From the NCBI GenBank assembly GCA_030673345.1, contig DAOVJH010000099.1, positions 1 to 6,012 on the forward strand: DNA of 6,012 nt, given 5' to 3'. The stretch's first letter is position 1, and every line of letters begins with the position of its first letter. A program made the translations under genes and the position numbers. Under the pieces are notes generated by a model. That model was given only the letters and a program-made list of their open reading frames with translations. It had not been told where the DNA came from and ran no database searches. Of this stretch, positions 1 through 5,175 are shown piece after piece. Source of the stretch: Pseudomonadota bacterium (GTDB taxonomy: Bacteria; Pseudomonadota; Gammaproteobacteria; SZUA-229).

Positions 1-1
1 C

Positions 2-715
2 GATCCGGTGACTGACGTGGTTAAATGGTGTCTCGAATCAGAAAATAACCGCTGTCCGCCGATTGAGTTTTTTCTGAAGATTGATTCAGGCAAGGAGTAT
101 TTCGTCGAAGTGATATTGACGGGGCTGTTCGATGTGAGAGGCGTCGCCAATGGTGTGGTTATCCTGATAAGGGATATCACGGCATCGAAAGAGCGCAGCA
201 ATGAACTTTCGTACCTGGCTCACCATGACATGCTGACCGGATTGGTTAACCGGCGTGAATTTGAAACTCAGATGGAACGCCTGCTCGAAGACGCCCGTAT
301 AAATGAACGTCAGCATGTCATGTTTTATCTGGATCTCGACCATTTTAAAATTGTGAATGATGAGTGTGGTCATGCGGCGGGTGACAAGGTGCTAAAACTG
401 CTGGCAGAAGAGTTTAAAAATCATCTGCGTAAAGATGACTGTATCGGGCGTTTGGGTGGTGATGAGTTTGGCGTGTTACTGGTTAATTGTGATGTTAAAA
501 GTGCGAAGATAGTCGGCGAAAAAATGCGCCAGGATATCGATGATTTCAGGTTTGAGTGGGAGGGGAAGGCGTTTAAACTTGGCGTGAGCATCGGTATTGT
601 TGCTATAACGCAACATGCTGATTCTATCGAAAACCTTATGGAGCAGGCGGATACCAGTTGCTATATAGCCAAGCAGAAGGGGCGTAACCAGATCCACCTG
701 CACAGCACTAGTTGA
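2..715 (+). CDS. PAS-GGDEF diguanylate cyclase, 5'-truncated by the window edge
   Basis: This protein probably makes the second messenger cyclic di-GMP from two GTP. The frame is open from base 2, so the true start lies upstream; the GTG at position 8 is internal. Counting that GTG codon as residue 1, residues 1-58 look like the C-terminal half of a PAS sensor domain, ending in the typical I-R-D-I-T segment. A short helical linker follows, then a GGDEF domain (about 68-232) that opens with a D-x-L-T-G-L-x-N-R motif. The signature GGDEF is intact at residues 150-154 (bases 455-469). The metal-binding D-L-D-H-F-K segment is at about 109-114. An RxxD inhibitory site (R141, D144) sits five residues before GGDEF, so product feedback inhibition is expected. 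No membrane segment lies in the visible part. The ending resembles GGDEF domains that usually continue into an EAL domain, but a stop follows directly. The catalytic assignment is firm; the sensed signal and full architecture are unknown. Confidence 0.93.
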   Translation, partial: DPVTDVVKWCLESENNRCPPIEFFLKIDSGKEYFVEVILTGLFDVRGVANGVVILIRDITASKERSNELSYLAHHDMLTGLVNRREFETQMERLLEDARINERQHVMFYLDLDHFKIVNDECGHAAGDKVLKLLAEEFKNHLRKDDCIGRLGGDEFGVLLVNCDVKSAKIVGEKMRQDIDDFRFEWEGKAFKLGVSIGIVAITQHADSIENLMEQADTSCYIAKQKGRNQIHLHSTS

Positions 716-979
716 CAGGTATTTTGTTATATTTACGGGGCTGTCGTCTCAGGTTCTTGTAATGTAAAATTATACCCATATGTTCAGGTAGAGGTTTTGG
801 TGACTCAGAATTATTTTATTGGGGCAAACGACTGAACAGTGCAGTTTTATTCAGGTCAAACTGAATTCTGCTAGAAGATTTTTGAGATTTGTAAACAAAC
901 TAAGCTGAAATTTATTATTGATAAATATGATTCGTGATTTAGAAAAACTAATAAGTTTGTCCTACACTGAAGGTGAGGC
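716..979. other. AT-rich intergenic region and presumed clpS leader
   Basis: These 264 bases contain no convincing gene. I see no remnant of an EAL domain after the diguanylate cyclase and no clear intrinsic terminator for it. They do contain several short CTGAA and TTCAG elements, a possible hairpin (841-871), a weak promoter candidate near 889-918 and a short ORF that overlaps the clpS start. The cold-shock-like gene cspD, which precedes clpS in E. coli, is not present. Confidence 0.7.
889..918 (+). promoter_or_regulatory. Candidate sigma-70 promoter for clpS-clpA
   Basis: A -35-like TTGTAA (889-894) is followed after 18 bases by TATTAT (913-918), which matches the -10 consensus at five of six positions. 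The -35 matches at only four of six. Transcription would start near 925, about 55 bases before clpS. The surroundings are very AT-rich, so chance matches are likely. This is an inference from pattern only. Confidence 0.3.
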
Positions 980-1345
980 ATGAGTAATTTCATCAACCAT
1001 GGTCAAACCATTGTCTGTAATACTGGCGATGATGACTGGGATCATGATTATGATGGTGGGCTGGCGCTAGAGGTAGATAAGCCGAAGTTAAAGCCGCCAA
1101 AACAATATAAAGTCATCGTGAATAATGATGATTTTACGCCGATGGAATTTGTCGTACAGGTGTTGATGACGTTCTTTGCGATGGATAATGCAAAAGCAAC
1201 ACGTGTGATGATGTCAGTACACACAAAAGGTAAGGGTATCTGTGGTACTTTTAGTCATGAGATAGCTGAGACTAAAGTTGATCAGGTGAACGAGTTTTCA
1301 CGAATGAACCAGCACCCTTTGATGTGTACCATGGAAGAAGCCTGA
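980..1345 (+). CDS. clpS: ATP-dependent Clp protease adaptor protein ClpS
   Basis: ClpS is the N-recognin of the bacterial N-degron pathway. It binds proteins with destabilising N-terminal residues and delivers them to the N domain of ClpA for degradation by ClpAP in the cytoplasm. The 121-residue product has a core from about residue 39 that aligns closely with E. coli ClpS. N49-D50-D51 form the substrate alpha-amino contact, followed by T53-P54-M55. M77 and H81 match E. coli M62 and H66 of the binding pocket, and the H-P-L-x-C-T C-terminus is conserved. The protein is about 15 residues longer than the E. coli one (106), all in the N-terminal extension, which is strongly acidic (D-D-D-W-D-H-D-Y-D). 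The ATG at 980 is the only Met before residue 55 and has AGGTGA at 971-976, complementary to the 16S rRNA 3' end. clpA follows after 54 bp on the same strand, so the two are probably cotranscribed. Confidence 0.97.
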   Translation: MSNFINHGQTIVCNTGDDDWDHDYDGGLALEVDKPKLKPPKQYKVIVNNDDFTPMEFVVQVLMTFFAMDNAKATRVMMSVHTKGKGICGTFSHEIAETKVDQVNEFSRMNQHPLMCTMEEA

Positions 1346-1387
1346 ATGATTCAGGCGCCTCTGACAAATATTATTAATGGTAACTTT

Positions 1388-1392
1388 TAAGG
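1388..1392 (+). promoter_or_regulatory. Ribosome binding site of clpA
   Basis: TAAGG lies seven bases before the ATG at 1400, the expected spacing. It fixes the clpA start and shows that clpA has its own ribosome entry rather than depending on overlap with clpS. No terminator or convincing promoter is visible in the 54-base gap. Confidence 0.7.
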
Positions 1393-1399
1393 TAGCGCC

Positions 1400-3661
1400 A
1401 TGTTGAGTAAAGAACTTGAAGCATCGTTAAATAACGCATTTAATGAAGCAAGAGAAAAAAGGCACGAATATATTACGGTCGAGCATCTACTGCTTTCGTT
1501 ACTGGATAATAATAGTGCCAACGTCGTACTGCAGGCCTGCGGTACCGATCTGGGTTTACTCGGGATCGAACTCAAAGAATACCTCGACAATAATACGCCT
1601 GTCTTCGGTGATGTGGTCGCCGGTGAGGTTCAGCCTACACTGGGTTTCCAGCGTGTCCTGCAACGTGCAGTCTTCCATGTGCAGTCATCGGGTAAAAAAG
1701 AAGTTGTCGGTGCCAATGTGCTGGTCGCCATGTTTGGTGAGCAGGAATCACAGGCTGTATATCTATTGAATCAACAAAATGTTAATCGCCTGGATGTGGT
1801 TAATTATATCTCTCATGGCATAACCAAAGTGCCGAATGAAACAGAGAAGCTCGAAGATCATTCTGAGCAGACTTCGACACAGGATGCAGAAGCGCAACCA
1901 CTGGAAAATTACACCACCAACCTAAATCAACGGGCCATGCAAGGTTTGATCGACCCCCTCATCGGTCGTGATGACGAAGTGGAAAGAACCGTGCAGATCT
2001 TATGCCGCCGCCGTAAAAACAATCCTTTACTGGTTGGCGAAGCGGGTGTCGGCAAGACCGCACTTGCTGAGGGCCTGGCTAAACGCATCGTCGATAAAGA
2101 AGTGCCTGATGTTTTATTAGACAGCACTATTTTTTCACTGGATCTGGGTTCCCTGGTTGCCGGTACAAAATATCGCGGTGACTTTGAGAAACGCCTGAAA
2201 GGTGTTTTGAAACAATTGAAACAACGCCCGGGTGCCGTATTGTTTATCGATGAGATCCATACCATCATCGGCGCAGGTTCTGCCTCTGGCGGTGTGATGG
2301 ATGCCTCTAACCTGATCAAGCCGATGCTGGCAAATGGCGAACTCAAATGTATCGGTTCAACCACCTATGCTGAATACAGAAGTGTGTTCGAAAAAGACCA
2401 TGCACTGGCGCGCCGTTTCCAGAAGATCGATATCGAAGAGCCGAATACAGATGAGACGGTCGATATATTAAAAGGGCTGAAAACACGCTTTGAAGAACAT
2501 CATGATGTGAAGTACAGCAATAATGCTTTACGGGCAGCTGTAGAGCTTTCCGAACGTTATATCATGGACCGTTTTCTGCCGGATAAAGCGATCGATGTGA
2601 TCGATGAAGCCGGTGCCCAGAGACAGTTACAGTCAAATGCGGGCAAATCGAATAAAAAATCGATCAATGTTCACGATATCGAAAATATAGTCGCCAAGAT
2701 AGCACGCATACCGGCTAAAACAGTATCGACTTCTGATACGGATGCACTGAAGAACCTGGAACGTGACCTGAAGATGGTCGTGTTTGGCCAGGATGATGCT
2801 ATCAGTACACTGGCTACGGCTATACGTATGTCACGTTCTGGTCTGGGTGAACCGGAGAAACCGATCGGTTCATTCCTGTTTACGGGTCCTACCGGTGTCG
2901 GTAAAACAGAAGTGAGCAAGCAGCTCGCCAGCATCATGGGTGTAGAACTGCTGCGTTTCGATATGTCTGAATACATGGAGCGTCATACCGTGTCACGGCT
3001 GATCGGTGCGCCGCCCGGGTATGTCGGTTTCGATGACGGTGGTCTGTTGACCGAAGCCGTAAACAAACATCCGCATTGCGTACTCTTGCTCGATGAGATC
3101 GAGAAAGCGCATCCCGAAGTATTTAACATCCTGCTGCAGATCATGGACCACGGTACACTGACAGACAGCAATGGTCGCAAGACTGATTTCAGGAATGTCA
3201 TACTGGTGATGACCAGTAATGCGGGTGCTCAGTTGATGTCACGTCGTTCGATGGGTTTCACCGAGCAGCAGAATGAGCTCGATGGCATGGAAGAGATCAA
3301 GAAGATGTTTACCCCGGAATTCAGAAATCGACTGGACTCTATCGTTAACTTTGGTCCACTCGATGCGCATACCTTGTCAAACGTGGTTGATAAATTCCTG
3401 GTTGCACTGGAATTACAGCTTAACGAGAAGAAAGTGACGATCGATGTGGATAAAGCCGCACGCCAGCTGTTAGCTGAAAAAGGTTATGACCCAAAAATGG
3501 GGGCCAGGCCGATGGCGCGCATCATACAGAACCTGCTTAAAAAACCGCTGGCTAATGACCTGTTGTTTGGTGATCTGAGCAAAGGCGGCCATGTGAATGT
3601 CACGGTATCTGAAGATAACGAAATTGCTATCGAGATCGCTTCGGAAACGGCTAAGGCCTGA
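1400..3661 (+). CDS. clpA: ATP-dependent Clp protease ATP-binding subunit ClpA
   Basis: ClpA is the hexameric AAA+ unfoldase that pairs with ClpP and pulls substrates, including those brought by ClpS, into the protease. The 753 residues are close to the 758 of E. coli ClpA and the protein is full length. The N domain covers residues 1-140 and keeps E23 and E28, which I recall as ClpS contacts in E. coli. A charged linker (about 143-170) leads to AAA module D1: Walker A GEAGVGKT 213-220, pore-loop KYRG 257-260, Walker B ending D284-E285, and arginines R338-R339. Module D2 has Walker A GPTGVGKT 496-503, pore-loop GYVG 540-543, Walker B ending D565-E566, sensor-1 N607, arginine finger region R642/R644 and sensor-2 R703 in GARP. 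All ATPase motifs are intact. There is no ClpB-type middle coiled coil between the modules. The ClpP-docking tripeptide, IGL or IGF in relatives, reads M618-G619-F620 here. A strong terminator lies 40 bp downstream. Confidence 0.98.
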   Translation: MLSKELEASLNNAFNEAREKRHEYITVEHLLLSLLDNNSANVVLQACGTDLGLLGIELKEYLDNNTPVFGDVVAGEVQPTLGFQRVLQRAVFHVQSSGKKEVVGANVLVAMFGEQESQAVYLLNQQNVNRLDVVNYISHGITKVPNETEKLEDHSEQTSTQDAEAQPLENYTTNLNQRAMQGLIDPLIGRDDEVERTVQILCRRRKNNPLLVGEAGVGKTALAEGLAKRIVDKEVPDVLLDSTIFSLDLGSLVAGTKYRGDFEKRLKGVLKQLKQRPGAVLFIDEIHTIIGAGSASGGVMDASNLIKPMLANGELKCIGSTTYAEYRSVFEKDHALARRFQKIDIEEPNTDETVDILKGLKTRFEEHHDVKYSNNALRAAVELSERYIMDRFLPDKAIDVIDEAGAQRQLQSNAGKSNKKSINVHDIENIVAKIARIPAKTVSTSDTDALKNLERDLKMVVFGQDDAISTLATAIRMSRSGLGEPEKPIGSFLFTGPTGVGKTEVSKQLASIMGVELLRFDMSEYMERHTVSRLIGAPPGYVGFDDGGLLTEAVNKHPHCVLLLDEIEKAHPEVFNILLQIMDHGTLTDSNGRKTDFRNVILVMTSNAGAQLMSRRSMGFTEQQNELDGMEEIKKMFTPEFRNRLDSIVNFGPLDAHTLSNVVDKFLVALELQLNEKKVTIDVDKAARQLLAEKGYDPKMGARPMARIIQNLLKKPLANDLLFGDLSKGGHVNVTVSEDNEIAIEIASETAKA

Positions 3662-3701
3662 TTTGGGTAAAGTTTGAGCTAGCGAATTACCGAGCAACAA
3701 T

Positions 3702-3737
3702 AAAAAAAGCCGCTGATATTAATCAGCGGCTTTTTTT
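3702..3737. terminator. Bidirectional intrinsic terminator between clpA and infA
   Basis: A perfect 16-bp inverted repeat (3702-3717 against 3722-3737) surrounds a four-base loop. The GC-rich core GCCGCTGAT is flanked by seven A on the left and seven T on the right, so a U-run follows the hairpin on either strand. It can end both the rightward clpS-clpA transcript and the leftward infA transcript. It lies 40 bp after the clpA stop and 63 bp after the infA stop. Confidence 0.95.
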
Positions 3738-3739
3738 AT

Positions 3740-3790
3740 GTCCAGAGATGGACGTCTTGTCACAGAGAGCCATGGATGGCGGTGTGTGAC
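3740..3790 (-). other. Two hairpins in the infA 3' untranslated region
   Basis: Between the infA stop and the terminator, two more inverted repeats are present. The first is composite: GTCACA (3759-3764) pairs with TGTGAC (3785-3790), enclosing GCCA (3769-3772) and TGGC (3777-3780) around a four-base loop. The two stems are separated by a symmetrical 4 by 4 internal loop. The second is GTCCA (3740-3744) with TGGAC (3749-3753) and a four-base loop. On the infA transcript they come before the terminator hairpin. Function is unknown. Confidence 0.45.
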
Positions 3791-3800
3791 GAATGATGAA

Positions 3801-4019
3801 TTATTTGGCGCGGTAAATGATTCGGCCTTTTTCAAGGTCGTAGGGCGTAAGTTCAACGGTAACCGCGTCGCCTGTCATGATACGGATGTAGTGCTTGCGC
3901 ATCTTTCCGGAGATATGAGCGATAACCGTGTGACCGTTTTCAAGTTCTACGCGGAACATAGTGTTAGGCAGGGTTTCAGTCACCGTGCCTTCCATTTGTA
4001 TTGCTTCTTCTTTTGCCAT
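3801..4019 (-). CDS. infA: Translation initiation factor IF-1
   Basis: IF-1 binds the A site of the 30S subunit and works with IF-2 and IF-3 during translation initiation. The product has 72 residues, the usual length, and is a single S1-like OB-fold. It is near-identical in pattern to E. coli IF-1: it starts M-A-K-E, carries T-L-P-N-T-M-F-R-V (residues 16-24), the E-N-G-H turn, H-I-S-G-K-M-R-K (35-42) and the ending Y-D-L-E-K-G-R-I. The gene is convergent with clpA, as in E. coli and Pseudomonas. The usual upstream partner aat is missing; an M23 peptidase gene on the same strand ends 131 bp upstream. I find no clear Shine-Dalgarno sequence before the ATG, where the leader is AT-rich. The start is nevertheless fixed by the conserved N-terminus. 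Confidence 0.98.
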   Translation of the reverse strand: MAKEEAIQMEGTVTETLPNTMFRVELENGHTVIAHISGKMRKHYIRIMTGDAVTVELTPYDLEKGRIIYRAK

Positions 4020-4095
4020 AAATAATAGTCTAGTTGAATAATAAGAAAGTAAGCGAGATGACTTCAGAAGTAAGAACTGCAGAAATCACGATTGC

Positions 4096-4111
4096 TGACT
4101 TTTAAAAGTGA
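4096..4111. repeat. Near-perfect palindrome in infA leader
   Basis: ACTTTTAAAAGT (4098-4109) is a perfect 12-bp palindrome; the next pair outward is a G-G mismatch and the one after pairs again. It falls at the predicted infA transcription start. A related palindrome, ACTTCAGAAGT (4061-4071), lies 37 bp away and also follows TG. The pair could be operator half-sites or hairpins, or chance in an AT-rich gap. Confidence 0.35.
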
Positions 4112-4117
4112 TGCGCA

Positions 4118-4145
4118 ATTATCGTTATTTTGAGATGAAGCGCAA
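4118..4145 (-). promoter_or_regulatory. Candidate infA promoter
   Basis: Read on the minus strand, TTGCGC (plus positions 4140-4145) is followed after 16 bases by GATAAT (4118-4123), a five-of-six match to the -10 consensus. The -35 matches only three of six. The start would be near 4111, giving a leader of about 90 bases. The site lies just beyond the stop of the M23 gene, which would give infA its own transcription. Inference only. Confidence 0.35.
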
Positions 4146-4150
4146 GCTAT

Positions 4151-5062
4151 TTATTGATTTTGCCTGGATTTATCGCTGATTTTTAAGGGAGCGGCTGTTT
4201 TTTCAGGTGAGGTGACCGTTGCCGGGGCTTTATGCTCGGGTAACATAAAGACCGGGTCGATCAGTGTCTGGTTGGCATAAACAGCAAAATGCAGATGCGG
4301 ACCTGTCACCCTGCCGGTTTGTCCAAGTTTACCGATTATATCTCCCTGTTTTACGATATCACCCGGTTTTACCGAGATGGCACTCAGGTGAGCGTACAGG
4401 CTGATGATGCCCTGGCCGTGGTCAAGATAGATCATATTACCGCTGAAAAAGAAATCGCCGGTATCGATCACGGTGCCATTGGCAGCGGCTTTGATGGGTG
4501 TGCCTTCGGCTGCAGCGATGTCGAGACCGCTGTGCGGACGGCGCTCCTGTTCATTAAAGAAACGTCTTAAGCCAAAGATACTGCTGATGCGGCCGCTGAC
4601 AGGCCAGATGAAATCGACATTCGGCATAGTCTCGCTGTATTGTTTCCTGGCCTTGCGTTTACGTTTGCTTTCAGCAGCGATACGTTCATTGTCCCTGGCG
4701 TTGGGGTTGACCTTGCGTTTGTTTTTTATCGTGAGATGCTGTTCGTCATACTTCTTGTGCTTAACGGTAACTTTAGTGTTCAGGCTCAAGCCGTCGGCCC
4801 GTCGTATTGAAAACAGATAATCACCGGGTTTGTCAGACAGGCCGATTCCTGCCATTGCGAGCCAGGTGTTGTTATAAGGGAACACTGCAATGCGTTTGTC
4901 GTTGAAAAAAACCTTCGTGTCCTGTTTGTAGTCGGGTAACGCAAGCAGGGCGATACCGCCAGGAACGAGTGCCTGTTCAGGCATCGCGTTGGCAAAATGG
5001 CTGAAAAATAGCGCGGATACAAAAATGCTAATACGTATGGGTGGTTTGAGATATTGGGTCAT
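4151..5062 (-). CDS. Exported M23 family (LytM-type) murein endopeptidase
   Basis: This is a zinc metallopeptidase expected to cut peptide cross-links of peptidoglycan in the periplasm. The 303-residue protein begins with a signal peptide: basic start, hydrophobic stretch at about 11-21, and an A-N-A cleavage motif at 24-26. Residues 28-100 resemble the all-beta N-terminal domain found in this M23 subgroup (V-P-G-G-I-A start). A very basic, probably helical linker (101-141) follows. The catalytic domain (about 150-275) has zinc ligands H177 and D181 in H-S-G-L-D and H258 in H-L-H, with H225 (Y-A-H-L-S) and H256 as the other active-site histidines. All are present, so it should be active and not a degenerate activator such as EnvC. 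The tail (278-303) is low-complexity and polar. There is no LysM domain. It is divergent from the aminotransferase gene and upstream of infA on the same strand. The subgroup is clear; the exact bond cut is inferred. Confidence 0.93.
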   Translation of the reverse strand: MTQYLKPPIRISIFVSALFFSHFANAMPEQALVPGGIALLALPDYKQDTKVFFNDKRIAVFPYNNTWLAMAGIGLSDKPGDYLFSIRRADGLSLNTKVTVKHKKYDEQHLTIKNKRKVNPNARDNERIAAESKRKRKARKQYSETMPNVDFIWPVSGRISSIFGLRRFFNEQERRPHSGLDIAAAEGTPIKAAANGTVIDTGDFFFSGNMIYLDHGQGIISLYAHLSAISVKPGDIVKQGDIIGKLGQTGRVTGPHLHFAVYANQTLIDPVFMLPEHKAPATVTSPEKTAAPLKISDKSRQNQ

Positions 5063-5119
5063 CGACTTATCTTTAGTGTTATCGTTAAAACAAAAAATGA
5101 AACTTACGAGCTGCTTCTC

Positions 5120-5148
5120 AGTGTAAAATGTGTGCAGATGGAAATCAA
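5120..5148 (-). promoter_or_regulatory. Candidate promoter of the M23 peptidase gene
   Basis: On the minus strand TTGATT (plus 5143-5148) and TACACT (5120-5125) are separated by exactly 17 bases; each matches the sigma-70 consensus at four of six positions. A start near 5113 gives a leader of about 50 bases. A TAAAAT on the plus strand (5124-5129) overlaps the -10, so divergent promoters may share this spot, though no good plus-strand -35 is visible. Confidence 0.4.
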
Positions 5149-5175
5149 TGCTGGTAATCGAATATCTGTAATATT

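Noticed and set aside
8..10. GTG as the true start of the diguanylate cyclase
   Set aside because: The frame is open upstream to the window edge and the protein begins in the middle of a PAS domain, so the start lies outside the window.
716..979. Possible frameshifted EAL domain continuing the diguanylate cyclase
   Set aside because: The region is AT-rich with frequent stops and shows no EAL-family motif in any frame I read.
1927..2364. Antisense open frame of 145 codons inside clpA
   Set aside because: It lies wholly opposite the conserved D1 region of clpA, has a composition typical of reverse-strand shadows (Ser, Pro, Arg rich), no ribosome site and no recognisable domain.
3662..3800. 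Possible tRNA-Ser gene between clpA and infA, as in E. coli (serW)
   Set aside because: No cloverleaf, T-loop GTTC-type motif or CCA end could be found; the gap holds only the terminator and small hairpins.
3738..4025. Plus-strand open frame of 95 codons covering the infA gene
   Set aside because: It is the reverse shadow of infA, which is unmistakable on the minus strand; the ATG at 3738 immediately follows the terminator T-run.
4289..4820. Plus-strand open frames opposite the M23 peptidase gene
   Set aside because: They are shadows of a gene with intact zinc and catalytic residues and a signal peptide on the minus strand; the shadows show no domain or ribosome site.
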